Assembly (NCBI GenBank): GCA_934446065.1
Contig: CAKSDP010000007.1
Span: 18,644 to 82,643 of the forward strand
Length of the DNA stretch: 64,000 bases
Origin: an uncultured Eubacteriales bacterium
GTDB lineage: Bacteria > Bacillota > Clostridia > Oscillospirales > CAG-272
Direction of reading: 5' to 3'
Shown: positions 53,512 through 62,651 of the stretch, piece after piece
Numbering within the stretch: the first letter of the stretch is position 1
Layout: every line of letters starts with the position of its first letter
Notes under the pieces: model-generated
What the model was told of the DNA's origin: nothing
The model's database searches: none
What the model saw: the letters and a program-made list of their open reading frames with translations, nothing else
Position numbers and translations under genes: made by a program

Positions 53512-56280
53512 ATGACAATGAAAAGGTTTTTGTGCGCTATGCTTTCGGCAGTGATCGTTTTTGCCGCTTCGGCATACTCATCGGCGGCATCCGACAAATG
53601 CATAAAGCTTTCGGATACGACAGGCGACAAGGGTTACTCTGCCGCAAGCGATGAGCTGAACGCAAAGGTAGCCGAGGCAGGCGGTGCAACGCTGATATTC
53701 GACGTGATGGCGGAATCGCTCGCAACGCCGCCGAGCGGTAAGCACTCGAGGATCACGGTATTCACCGGCGGACCGTCATTCAATCTTATGTCATATGATT
53801 TCACCGAGGGCGCGTTCACCGCTGTGGATTCGCCTGTATGGCTTCTCAATCAGGAATCGTTCGAGCCGCTTGCCTCTCAGGCGTTCAACTGGGAGGTCGG
53901 CAAGTGGTATGAGCTTGCGTTTCAGTTTGAGGGGAATGTCGCCACGGCTTACGTGGACGGTATGCCCATGATCTCGGCGGAATTTGACTCCGCTGCCATA
54001 TCATACTTAATAATGTATCCGCAGTTCTGCGATCTCCGCATAGACAATATGAGGATCTGCTCAAAGGACTACAATGTCCGTGACAGATATGGTGACGTTT
54101 GGGCTGTCGACGACTTTTCCTCTGCCACATCCGTTAACACACAGAATTGGGGCTTCTCCGGCGGAGGATACTCCATCTCGGACGTCGGACGCGTCATGCC
54201 CGAGCTTAACGAGATGCTACCCGACAGGGTCGTATCCCATGCAATAGAGGGCAGCTATCTCCGTCACTCCGGCGGAACCGGAATTTCAAACGGAATGAAC
54301 TTCACAGAGTACAACGGATTCACCGTCGTGTGGGACGTCCGCTTTGACTCGCTGTCCTCGTCGGCTCACACTGCCGTGCGCGTCGGAACCACGTATATCG
54401 CGGGATACGACGTAAGGGCGGGCGCGTTTGAAATCACAACCGTCGCCGGATTCGGCTTCAGCTCAACTTCATACAACATATTCGCCAAGACTCCGTATAC
54501 GATACAAGCCGGAGTCACCTATGAGATGGCAGTGCGGCAGTACGGCGACTGCGTCAGCGTATACCTGAACGGCGTTCTGATGGCAAAGGCTCAGGACAGC
54601 AAGCTCTCAGGCGATCTGTCGCTCGTTTACCTCTCAAATTACAGTGCGGACACGTCGATCGACAACATGATCGTCGCATATCCCGACTTCAACGTCCGCG
54701 AGCGCACCGGCTCCCGTGCAGCCGAGCTAACGTTTGACGAATCGCCCGAGGTCATCACAGCCGCGTGGGATTTCCACCTCGGTAATCAGACATACGGCTA
54801 CTCGATAGTGCAGAGCGAAACTTCACCCGTGATCGCCGTTTCATCCGACACGGCAAACTCGGGCAGCATAGCCATGGTTTCACTGTCATTGGAAAACACG
54901 GACGGCATTACAGCATTTGAAGCAGAGGTGACCGTTCCCGAAACGCTCACCGTAGCAAGTGTTGATACTGTTGCCGGAGTATACTCGCCGGACGGATCAA
55001 ATCCGATACGACTCGAATGGCTCGGCAGCTCGCTTAATGGCGGCAATATCATGACAATATCGCTGAAAATACCGATCGGTGCCGCAGACGGCGAGACGTT
55101 CACCGTAAACGCGTCCCTTACGCCGTACAAAGACACCACGAAGCTTGCAACCCTGACGGCATCCGGAACGGTTACGGCGAAAACGCCGGTGCTTCCCGTT
55201 CTGCCGACAGGTCTTGCGTTCAACGGCACGGCACTTTCGTGGAACGCTGCCGAAACGGCATCGTCCTACAAGGTATTCCTGCGTCACGGTGACACCGAAT
55301 CGTCTCTCGGACAGACTAACGGCAACACCTTTACCGTCGATGCAGTCACGCTCCTCGCTTCCGTCGGCGATCACACATTTACGGTGTATGCCCGCGCCAA
55401 TAACGGACCGTATGTCGGACGTTCCGACACTCTGACGGTTGTACGCGACAGCGATCTTGTACTTTACAACAGCGTAGACGAATTCAAAACCGCACTCTCG
55501 TCGAAGATCGACGCATTCATAAACGCCCGCGAATACTTGCCGGCAGACGCTGCGCAGGTATCCGATATTGCGGCAGCCGGCAAGGCTGAGATCACCGGCG
55601 CACAAGGCTACACGAATATTATGTCCGCATACAGCTCCTGCCTGTCAGAGATCGAGACGGTTCCGACAAAGGCTGATCGTGAAAACACTCCCCGCATTTC
55701 CGTCGGCTCCGCAACGGTCAAGGACGGATATGCAACGATCTCCGTCGCAGTCGCGAAGAATCCGGGACTTGCGATGCTCGATCTCTCCGTCGCGTTCGAC
55801 ACCGATGCTCTGACGCTCGTATCGCTTTCCGGCTGTCTTGATGAGAGCGATTTCGACTGCGCTAACTCGTCGCTCAATTCATCGCCCGTCACAGTGAACA
55901 TTCAGGCGCTGAACTACGTGCTCGAAGACGACTGCGATCTGTTTGAACTCAAATTTGCCGTAAAAGAAGGCACAGCAAACGGCACCTATCCCGTAACGGT
56001 ATCCGTTGATTCCGCGTATGACGCGGATTTCTCCGAGACCTCGCTCCTCGGCGGCACAGGTGTGATCACCGTTGACGAAGGCAAGCTGCTCGGCGACGTA
56101 AACGGCGACGGAGTTGTAAATTCCGCCGATTCCACATTGATCACACGAAAGCTCGCAGGGTGGGATATCTCAATAGATTCCTCTGTCGGCGACGTAAACG
56201 GTGACGGAGTTTTCAACGGAGCTGACGCCACGCTCATAACCCGCAAGCTCGCAGGATGGAACGTTGAGTTTGCAAAATAA
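53512..56280 (+). CDS. Secreted multidomain protein with LamG-like, cohesin-like, Fn3-like and dockerin-like modules
   Basis: 922 residues with a signal peptide (KRFLCAMLSAVIVFAASA). Two LamG/concanavalin-like sandwiches come first (each containing a W-x-x-x-F-x-x-x-x, then Y-x-DNM strand pattern, to about residue 415). A beta-sandwich resembling the cohesin/CBM fold follows (about 440-560), a fibronectin-III-like domain (about 562-645), a short helical stretch, a second cohesin-like sandwich (about 720-855), and two dockerin-type repeats GDVNGDGVVN and GDVNGDGVFN. There is no catalytic domain that I recognise. It is probably a surface adhesion or carbohydrate-binding protein. It has AAAGGAAAGG upstream of ATG. 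Confidence 0.75.
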   Translation: MTMKRFLCAMLSAVIVFAASAYSSAASDKCIKLSDTTGDKGYSAASDELNAKVAEAGGATLIFDVMAESLATPPSGKHSRITVFTGGPSFNLMSYDFTEGAFTAVDSPVWLLNQESFEPLASQAFNWEVGKWYELAFQFEGNVATAYVDGMPMISAEFDSAAISYLIMYPQFCDLRIDNMRICSKDYNVRDRYGDVWAVDDFSSATSVNTQNWGFSGGGYSISDVGRVMPELNEMLPDRVVSHAIEGSYLRHSGGTGISNGMNFTEYNGFTVVWDVRFDSLSSSAHTAVRVGTTYIAGYDVRAGAFEITTVAGFGFSSTSYNIFAKTPYTIQAGVTYEMAVRQYGDCVSVYLNGVLMAKAQDSKLSGDLSLVYLSNYSADTSIDNMIVAYPDFNVRERTGSRAAELTFDESPEVITAAWDFHLGNQTYGYSIVQSETSPVIAVSSDTANSGSIAMVSLSLENTDGITAFEAEVTVPETLTVASVDTVAGVYSPDGSNPIRLEWLGSSLNGGNIMTISLKIPIGAADGETFTVNASLTPYKDTTKLATLTASGTVTAKTPVLPVLPTGLAFNGTALSWNAAETASSYKVFLRHGDTESSLGQTNGNTFTVDAVTLLASVGDHTFTVYARANNGPYVGRSDTLTVVRDSDLVLYNSVDEFKTALSSKIDAFINAREYLPADAAQVSDIAAAGKAEITGAQGYTNIMSAYSSCLSEIETVPTKADRENTPRISVGSATVKDGYATISVAVAKNPGLAMLDLSVAFDTDALTLVSLSGCLDESDFDCANSSLNSSPVTVNIQALNYVLEDDCDLFELKFAVKEGTANGTYPVTVSVDSAYDADFSETSLLGGTGVITVDEGKLLGDVNGDGVVNSADSTLITRKLAGWDISIDSSVGDVNGDGVFNGADATLITRKLAGWNVEFAK

Positions 56281-56314
56281 CCATCACGCGCATATCACGG
56301 AGTAGATTTATTTA

Positions 56315-58351
56315 ATGAACAACAGTAACGATAAAGAAACCAAGCCGATCGATGCAGAGAATGCTACGGAGGAAAAAGCACCCGAAGCAGAACCTCCGCG
56401 CGCCAGGACGTGGCGCTGCCGCAAGCCTCTTGAGCGGCTTGCAACGTGCACCGTTCCGATAATAATGATGGCAGTTCTCGTCGTGACAGAGTATCAGATG
56501 AAGATCGGTGATTTGTACACGACCGAGTCATATCTCTCGATCGCGCTTGTAGCTGCCGCATTCTTCATCGGTATTCTCTCGCCCCGACTCGGGCGCATCT
56601 GGGGAACGGCACTGTTCGTACTCTTCCCCGCCGCAGTATTCATGCTGACGGAATATTTCTCGCACAATCCGTTCTCGATATCGCCAAAGCTTTTCACATT
56701 CAATTTGATATTCTGCTATGCGGCGGCGCTTCTGCTTCTCGCGCTCACCGGTTCGATGAAAGCCGCGATCGCGGTATGCACGGCAGTTCCGATGATATTC
56801 GGGATCGCCAACTACTATGTACGCCAGTTCCGTGGGAATCCGCTGTTCCCGTGGGATCTGAAGTCGATCGGCATCGCCGCGGATGTCGCAGACAACTACA
56901 CATTCACCGTGCCGTGGCACGTATGCGTTACGGTCTGCGCGATGCTGTTTATAATTCAGCTCGGCTTTCTCTGCACGCCGCGAATCCGTATAAAATTCTG
57001 GTATCTGCGCCTGCCCGCAGCTCTCGTGTGCATCGCAACCGTTATATTTGCGGGGCTGTATGTACAGTCCGACACGGGCGTCAGCAAGCTCGGGATGTAC
57101 CCGTATCTTTTTACGCCGACTGTCGTATATGACCGCAACGGCACAGCCGTGACACTCGCATACACATTGCAGTTCACGAGCGTAGAAAAGCCCGACGGAT
57201 ACAGCACATCGTCAGTAGAGGAGATAATGGACGGCTACGAGGACGACGCGGCGCCGGATGATCTGCCGAACGTCATCGTTATAATGAACGAAGCATTCTC
57301 AGATCTCAGAACCGCCGCCGATTACCCGGAGGCAATACCTGTTACGCCGTACATTGACGCGCTGAGCGAAAACACGGTCAAGGGCAATCTTCACGTATCG
57401 GTCAAGGGCGGCAACACCGCCAACACGGAATATGAATTTCTTACCGGGCTGTCGATGCTGTATATGCCGCCCGGCAGCGTCCCCTATCAGCAGCAGCTTC
57501 ACGGGGGAACGCCGAACCTCGCAAGCCGCCTTACATCTCTCGGCTACACGGCAGTCGGAATGCACCCGTACAGTGCGTCCGGCTGGAACAGAAACACCGT
57601 TTACAAGTGGTTCGGATTCGACAGCACGTACTTCTCGAGCGATTTCAAAGGCTCGGAAAAGCTGCGCGGATACTACACCGACTGGGCAACATATGAAAAA
57701 ATAATAGATCTGTACGAAGAAAAGGAGGACGGCACGCCGCTTTTCGTATTTGACGTAACAATGCAGAATCACGGCGGATACACCAAGCAGTACACCGATC
57801 TCGATGTGCAGACGATGGTTGACCGCATACCGACACGCGGCGTCACAAACACATATCTCACGCTGATCAACAAATCAGACGAAGCGTTCGGCAAGCTTGT
57901 CGAATACTTCAAGGACGCCGACGAGGACACGATCATCCTCATGTTCGGCGATCATCAGCCGAATGACAATGTCGTAACACCTCTGTGGAACGTGTTCGGC
58001 GGCAAACCCGAAGAGGGTTCGGTCGACGAACAGCTCGCAAGGTACACCGTCCCGTTCGTCATGTGGGCAAACTTCGACATAGAGGAAGAGACGGACGTCG
58101 ATACGAGCGCAAACTATCTAGCCGCACTTCTTTGCAAGAAAGCGGGCATCCCGCTGAGCGCATATCAGAATTATCTCTGCGATCTCATGACCGATTATCC
58201 GGTGCTGACGGCTGGTCATTACAGTGACTCCACCGGCAAATATTACGATACTTCCGACGCAAAACAGCTCGAAGAATTAAAAAATTACGGAATGATATCG
58301 TATAATATTGTCACCGATACAAAAAATACGCTTCACGAAATTTTCGGATGA
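56315..58351 (+). CDS. LTA-synthase-family membrane sulfatase
   Basis: 678 residues: a charged cytoplasmic start, five transmembrane helices (about 45-250), then an external alkaline-phosphatase-like domain. Metal and catalytic residues are E in VIVIMNEAFSD, T368 in GGNTANTEYE (equivalent to the LtaS nucleophile T300) and D-H in MFGDHQPND. LtaS-type proteins add glycerol phosphate to lipoteichoic acid; related ones add phosphoglycerol to surface sugars. Either is possible. It follows the dockerin protein by 34 bases but may have little to do with it. A terminator follows. Confidence 0.9.
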   Translation: MNNSNDKETKPIDAENATEEKAPEAEPPRARTWRCRKPLERLATCTVPIIMMAVLVVTEYQMKIGDLYTTESYLSIALVAAAFFIGILSPRLGRIWGTALFVLFPAAVFMLTEYFSHNPFSISPKLFTFNLIFCYAAALLLLALTGSMKAAIAVCTAVPMIFGIANYYVRQFRGNPLFPWDLKSIGIAADVADNYTFTVPWHVCVTVCAMLFIIQLGFLCTPRIRIKFWYLRLPAALVCIATVIFAGLYVQSDTGVSKLGMYPYLFTPTVVYDRNGTAVTLAYTLQFTSVEKPDGYSTSSVEEIMDGYEDDAAPDDLPNVIVIMNEAFSDLRTAADYPEAIPVTPYIDALSENTVKGNLHVSVKGGNTANTEYEFLTGLSMLYMPPGSVPYQQQLHGGTPNLASRLTSLGYTAVGMHPYSASGWNRNTVYKWFGFDSTYFSSDFKGSEKLRGYYTDWATYEKIIDLYEEKEDGTPLFVFDVTMQNHGGYTKQYTDLDVQTMVDRIPTRGVTNTYLTLINKSDEAFGKLVEYFKDADEDTIILMFGDHQPNDNVVTPLWNVFGGKPEEGSVDEQLARYTVPFVMWANFDIEEETDVDTSANYLAALLCKKAGIPLSAYQNYLCDLMTDYPVLTAGHYSDSTGKYYDTSDAKQLEELKNYGMISYNIVTDTKNTLHEIFG

Positions 58352-58370
58352 AGCGAAAAACGCATGGTAA

Positions 58371-58400
58371 AAAATGCCTGAATGAAAATTCGGGCATTTT
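58371..58400 (+). terminator. Terminator after the LTA-synthase-like gene
   Basis: Stem AAAATGCC(TGA) with (TCG)GGCATTTT, about 11 pairs with one G-T pair. Confidence 0.75.
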
Positions 58401-58623
58401 GCGTTATTCCCACTTTTCCCCATTCAAAAGTCGGGAACCCGCCGTGGGGCGGCTGATTGAGCAAAACACTGTTTTCCCATATTATTACATATTTTACTTT
58501 TATGAACGACAGCGGTCTTGTGGGAATAATTGGGAACAGTGCATTGATCGATAAAAACGCAAATTGTCAGTTTTTGTAATTAATAATAATTCCTAAAAAT
58601 TGAAAAAAGTTTTGAAAACCCTA
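58401..58623 (+). other. Non-coding gap with crossing inverted repeats
   Basis: No gene seen. ATTCCCAC at 58406-58413 complements GTGGGAAT at 58520-58527, and CACTGTTTTCCCA at 58467-58479 largely complements TGGGAACAGTG at 58531-58541. The two pairings cross rather than nest. Could be a structured RNA or binding sites; the evidence is thin. Confidence 0.3.
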
Positions 58624-58653
58624 TTGACAAAGGCTGTTCAGGTGTGCTAACAT
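58624..58653 (+). promoter_or_regulatory. Promoter for the activase-glycyl radical enzyme unit
   Basis: TTGACA at 58624-58629, 18-base spacer, TAACAT at 58648-58653. Confidence 0.65.
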
Positions 58654-58695
58654 TATGATGACAACAGCGAGAATTTCCGCATTTTCGGAGGCAGT

Positions 58696-59595
58696 ATGCT
58701 CGGTACAGTATTCAATATTCAGCGATTTTCCCTCTTCGACGGACCGGGCGTCCGCACTGTGGTGTTCTTCAAAGGATGCCCTCTCAGATGCATTTGGTGT
58801 CACAATCCCGAGGGCATAAAAAAAGAACTTCAGGTCATGTTTGATCCAAAAAGGTGCATCGGCTGCGGTGAATGTGCAAGCGTATGTCCTCAAAAATTGC
58901 ACGTATTTCGTGACGGACTGCACGGATTTATCCGTGAGGGCTGCACGGGTTGCGGCAAATGTACAGACGCCTGCTGCACAGGCGCACTCTCGATGGCGGG
59001 CGAGCTTATGGACTCAAAGGAAGTCATCGACTCCGTTATGCGCGACAGCGCCGTATTCAAAGAAAGCGGCGGCGGCGTGACTCTCTCCGGCGGCGAGCCG
59101 CTGTTCCAACCTGACTTCGCGCTCGAGATACTGCGCGAGGCAAAGGATCGCGGGATATCGACTGCGATCGAGACCTCCGGCTTCGGTGATCCCGAAAAGC
59201 TGCGCGCCTGCGCCGAATACATAGACGTTTTTCTGTTTGACTACAAGGCTACGGGAGACGAGATGCACAAGGAATTCTGCGGTGTTCCGCAGTCACCGAT
59301 ACTCAAGAATCTCTCGCTGCTCGACGAGATCGGCGCAAACGTTGTTCTCAGATGTCCGATAATCACCGGCAAGAACGACATACCCGAGCACATTGCGGGT
59401 ATTGCGGCGACAGCCAAAGCGCACTCATCTGTTCACCTGATCCAGCTTGAGCCGTATCACAAGCTCGGCATATCGAAATCCGACAAGCTCGGCGAGGATG
59501 TACTGTACGACGGAGCGGTTCCCGCCCGCGCGACGCTTGAAGCGTACTGCGCCGAGATATCTGCGGCGTCAGGCAAGGAATGCACGATCTCCTAA
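58696..59595 (+). CDS. Glycyl radical enzyme activase (radical SAM, two extra 4Fe-4S clusters)
   Basis: 299 residues. Radical SAM cysteines C28, C32 and C35 lie in KGCPLRCIWCHNP. A ferredoxin-like insert follows with C54-C57-C60-C64 and C83-C86-C89-C93, then LSGGEPLFQ and the rest of the barrel. The insert is characteristic of activases for eliminase- or lyase-type glycyl radical enzymes (glycerol/propanediol dehydratase, choline lyase, hydroxyproline dehydratase, HPAD); the classical pyruvate formate-lyase activase does not have it. The partner enzyme begins 133 bases downstream. GGAGG precedes the ATG. Confidence 0.92.
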   Translation: MLGTVFNIQRFSLFDGPGVRTVVFFKGCPLRCIWCHNPEGIKKELQVMFDPKRCIGCGECASVCPQKLHVFRDGLHGFIREGCTGCGKCTDACCTGALSMAGELMDSKEVIDSVMRDSAVFKESGGGVTLSGGEPLFQPDFALEILREAKDRGISTAIETSGFGDPEKLRACAEYIDVFLFDYKATGDEMHKEFCGVPQSPILKNLSLLDEIGANVVLRCPIITGKNDIPEHIAGIAATAKAHSSVHLIQLEPYHKLGISKSDKLGEDVLYDGAVPARATLEAYCAEISAASGKECTIS

Positions 59596-59728
59596 ACATC
59601 GTGCGTTTCGCATAAACTTGAAAGTAAAGCTTATAACAGTCGGTCAAGACCCGACTCGCGGCTTGAAATATATTCCCGCCGACGGAATTTCAAATGCCGG
59701 CAAATTTCCATGTATGTGAGGTATACAA

Positions 59729-62056
59729 ATGACAGACTACAGAAGCACTACCGAGAAACTCGAGTTTTCTCCCCGCATGGAGAAGGTAAGGGAGAAGATC
59801 CTCGAAAGAGTCAGGCCTTACGGCGCACGCGAAGGCACGGTAACCTGCCCCGTCGATGTTGACGATATGGGCAACCCCTTCCGCGATGAGTTCGTTGAGA
59901 ACCCTGACAAGCCCTACGTAATCAATCTTGCGAACGGTATCGTCCGTTCGTGGATGGAGACTCCGTTCGTGACCTTCAAGGATGAGGCCGTTGTCGGTAT
60001 CACCCGTCCGTGGTTCCCTATCCGCGAGCACTTCAGCTGGGGACTTCAGAACGTTGAGTCCATCACAAATCTTCCCGAGGACGCTACCGATGAGGAGCGC
60101 GCCGAGGCTCAGAAGCTCTATGAGAGAATGGCTCCGATGAACTGGTCTCACTACACAAATGCAGGTGAGGAGCTTCTCGGCAAAGAGAAGTACCAGATCA
60201 TGGACGGCGACCAGATCTTCCACGCAGGCGGATACCAGGGACACACCGTTCCCAACTACCCCACCCTGCTCACCAACGGTCTCGACGGTATGCTCGTCAA
60301 GATCAAGAAATACGAGGACATCAACGCTCACGATGATGAAACGCACAACTTCTATGAGGCGTGCCGCATCATTATCAAGGGTATGTCAAAGTGGCTTATG
60401 ACGTACTCGGAGACTGCTGCAAAGCTTGCAGAGACCGAGACCGACGCCGATCAGAAGGCATACTACGAGGCTATCGCCGAGAACTGCGCATTTGTTGCAC
60501 ACCACAAGCCGCAGACTCTCTATCAGGCAGTACAGCTCACCTGGTGTCTCAGCCTTTGGGACTGGGTAGACTGCGTAGGTCGTATGGACCAGTACCTCTT
60601 CCCCTTCTACGAGTATTCCAAGACTCACGGCGACGCTGTTCCCGTTGAGGATCTCATGGCGTCCATGATCTTCAAGATCTGGGAGAACGGTTCTCACAAC
60701 GTTACTCTTGCAGGCGTTCACGAGGACGGAAGCGATGCTACAAACGAGCTGACCTACCTCATGCTCCAGATCCTCCGCCGCATCCACGACACTCACCCGA
60801 GAATGTCCGTCCGTTTCCACAAGGATTCTCCCGACGAGCTTATGACGCTTGTTGTTCAGCTTTGGTCCGAGGGTATGTCCGACCCGACCGTCGTCAGCGA
60901 TGAGACAGTTATTCCCGGACTCACCCGCATCGGCACGAAGCTTGAGGATGCACGCGACTACTCCATGCTCGGATGTCAGGAGATCGAGATCCCCGGACAG
61001 AGCAACTTCGGCTGCGAGGACGGAACGTTCAACATGGCGAGAGTGCTTGAGTACGCTCTCCACGGCGGCAGAAGCTGCAATCACCCCGACGTACAGATCG
61101 GTCCTGTGACCCCCGATTTCGTTGACTGCGAGACATTCGAGGAGTTCTTCGACGCATACGAGACTCAGATCAGATATTTTGTCAAGCTGTTCGCTTACCT
61201 CGCTGACAGAGGTCAGGAGATCCGCGCTGCAAACTACTCAAAGCTTGTTAAATCTCCGTTCACCACCGGATGCCTTGAGAAGGGCAAGCAGCACGACGCA
61301 GGCGGCCCGATCTACAACTTCGGCGTTGTTGAGACCTGCGGTCTCGGCGCTGTTGCAGACTCCATGACCGCTATCAAGAAGCTCGTATACGATGAGAGAC
61401 GCATCTCCCGTCAGACGCTGATCGACGCTCTTGCAGCAAACTTCGACGGCTACGAGAAGGAGCGTCAGATGCTTCTTAACTTCGCACCCAAGTACGGCAA
61501 CGACGACTTCGAGGCTGATGCTATGGCTGCACGCGTGCTCGATCTGTTCTGGAGCGAGTGCGGCAAGTACAAGTCCATCAGAGGCGACGTTTACACCGGC
61601 GCTTGCTCCCTGCTTCAGGGCGGTATTGCATACGGTCGTGTCACCGGCGCACTGCCCGACGGCAGATTTGCAGGCGAGCCTCACGGAAACTCCATCGGAC
61701 CGCGTCCGGGCGCTGACAAGAACGGCGTATCCGCAATGCTTTCGTCCGTTGCAAAGCTTCCCCTGCAGAAGGGTGTCGGCGGAACAACGCTTAACGTTGT
61801 CCTCACGACCAAGCTTCTCTCCAACCCCGCGCTCCGCGAGAATATCGCTGCAACAATGCGCACATACCTCATGAACGGCGGTCAGATGGCTCAGATCACC
61901 ACCGCTAACCTTGAGGATCTGCTCGACGCTCAGGAGCATCCCGAGAGACACGGCGATCTTATCGTCCGTATCGGCGGATTCAGCATCCACTTCGTACAGC
62001 TCGACCGCGGATCTCAGGATGAGGTCATCAGCCGTTACAACGGTTCCAACGCGTAA
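59729..62056 (+). CDS. Glycyl radical enzyme of PFL superfamily, substrate unknown
   Basis: 775 residues. The thiyl cysteine is C416 in MLGCQEIEIPG, with E418 two residues on, as the C-x-E of dehydratase- and decarboxylase-type enzymes, instead of the C-C of pyruvate formate-lyase. The radical glycine is G750 in VRIGGFSIHF, the R-(V/I)-x-G-(Y/F) motif. The residue between Cys and Glu is Gln, not the usual Val. Codons are strongly biased (GCT, TCC, CGT, few GCG or TCG), like tuf and fusA, suggesting very high expression. The activase upstream supports a non-PFL role. GAGGT precedes ATG; two terminators follow. Confidence 0.9.
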   Translation: MTDYRSTTEKLEFSPRMEKVREKILERVRPYGAREGTVTCPVDVDDMGNPFRDEFVENPDKPYVINLANGIVRSWMETPFVTFKDEAVVGITRPWFPIREHFSWGLQNVESITNLPEDATDEERAEAQKLYERMAPMNWSHYTNAGEELLGKEKYQIMDGDQIFHAGGYQGHTVPNYPTLLTNGLDGMLVKIKKYEDINAHDDETHNFYEACRIIIKGMSKWLMTYSETAAKLAETETDADQKAYYEAIAENCAFVAHHKPQTLYQAVQLTWCLSLWDWVDCVGRMDQYLFPFYEYSKTHGDAVPVEDLMASMIFKIWENGSHNVTLAGVHEDGSDATNELTYLMLQILRRIHDTHPRMSVRFHKDSPDELMTLVVQLWSEGMSDPTVVSDETVIPGLTRIGTKLEDARDYSMLGCQEIEIPGQSNFGCEDGTFNMARVLEYALHGGRSCNHPDVQIGPVTPDFVDCETFEEFFDAYETQIRYFVKLFAYLADRGQEIRAANYSKLVKSPFTTGCLEKGKQHDAGGPIYNFGVVETCGLGAVADSMTAIKKLVYDERRISRQTLIDALAANFDGYEKERQMLLNFAPKYGNDDFEADAMAARVLDLFWSECGKYKSIRGDVYTGACSLLQGGIAYGRVTGALPDGRFAGEPHGNSIGPRPGADKNGVSAMLSSVAKLPLQKGVGGTTLNVVLTTKLLSNPALRENIAATMRTYLMNGGQMAQITTANLEDLLDAQEHPERHGDLIVRIGGFSIHFVQLDRGSQDEVISRYNGSNA

Positions 62057-62076
62057 GTATCAGAATTACAACAATT

Positions 62077-62104
62077 ACGGGACGCCGCATGGCGTCCCGT
62101 TTGC
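62077..62104 (+). terminator. Terminator after the glycyl radical enzyme
   Basis: A ten-pair GC-rich stem (62077-62086 with 62091-62100, loop GCAT), then T-rich sequence. Confidence 0.8.
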
Positions 62105-62112
62105 GTTTGTAT

Positions 62113-62143
62113 AAAAAAGCAAGTGCCGCAGCACTTGCTTTTT
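62113..62143. terminator. Bidirectional terminator between the radical enzyme and the flavodoxin gene
   Basis: A perfect stem AAAAAGCAAGTGC with GCACTTGCTTTTT (62114-62126 with 62131-62143) serves both strands. Confidence 0.88.
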
Positions 62144-62153
62144 CGCTTTTTTC

Positions 62154-62630
62154 TTATGCATCAAGACTGTCGATCCATGCGGAAAGCTCTGCCTTCGACG
62201 CCGAAGGCGAGAACACCTTGCCGGATAGGAGCTTTGCTCCCTTACAGCTCGGCTCGAGCTTCTCGTTTGTCTTGCCCATTCCGCTTCCGCCGGATGTTGC
62301 AACGGGGATCACGGTCTTGCCGGAGAAATCAGCGCTCTCGAGGAACGTATTCACTATCGTCGGAGCGACGTACCACCATATCGGGAAGGCTACGAAAACA
62401 GCATCGTACTCCGATACATCGGGCACAGCGGCGATCTCGGGGCGGGACGATGGATCCTGCATCTCGACGGAGCTGCGCGACTGCTTGTTCATCCAATCAA
62501 GGTCGGCTTTTGTATACAAAACCTTCGGTGCGATCTCGAAGAGATCGGCGCCTGCGGCATCTGCAAGAGTCTTTGCAAGCTTCGCCGTATTGCCGCCGGC
62601 AGAAAAATATGCAACAAGTTTCTTTTTCAT
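62154..62630 (-). CDS. Flavodoxin-family protein
   Basis: 158 residues. The FMN phosphate loop is YFSAGGNTAKLAK near residues 8-20, followed by DAVFVAFPIWWYVAP (about 75-90) and ATSGGSGMG, as in flavodoxins of the short quinone-reductase-like branch (Flavodoxin_4). It shuttles electrons or reduces small molecules. Its ATG is 21 bases after the glycosyltransferase stop with GGAGG between, so they share a transcript. Confidence 0.88.
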   Translation of the reverse strand: MKKKLVAYFSAGGNTAKLAKTLADAAGADLFEIAPKVLYTKADLDWMNKQSRSSVEMQDPSSRPEIAAVPDVSEYDAVFVAFPIWWYVAPTIVNTFLESADFSGKTVIPVATSGGSGMGKTNEKLEPSCKGAKLLSGKVFSPSASKAELSAWIDSLDA

Positions 62631-62651
62631 TTGTGTATCCTCCGGATAGAA

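Noticed and set aside
58903..59268. Minus-strand frames inside the activase gene
   Set aside because: They are shadows of the plus-strand Cys-rich coding sequence.
59729..62056. Calling the glycyl radical enzyme pflB
   Set aside because: The C-C pair of pyruvate formate-lyase is absent and the activase has the ferredoxin insert, so the name would mislead.
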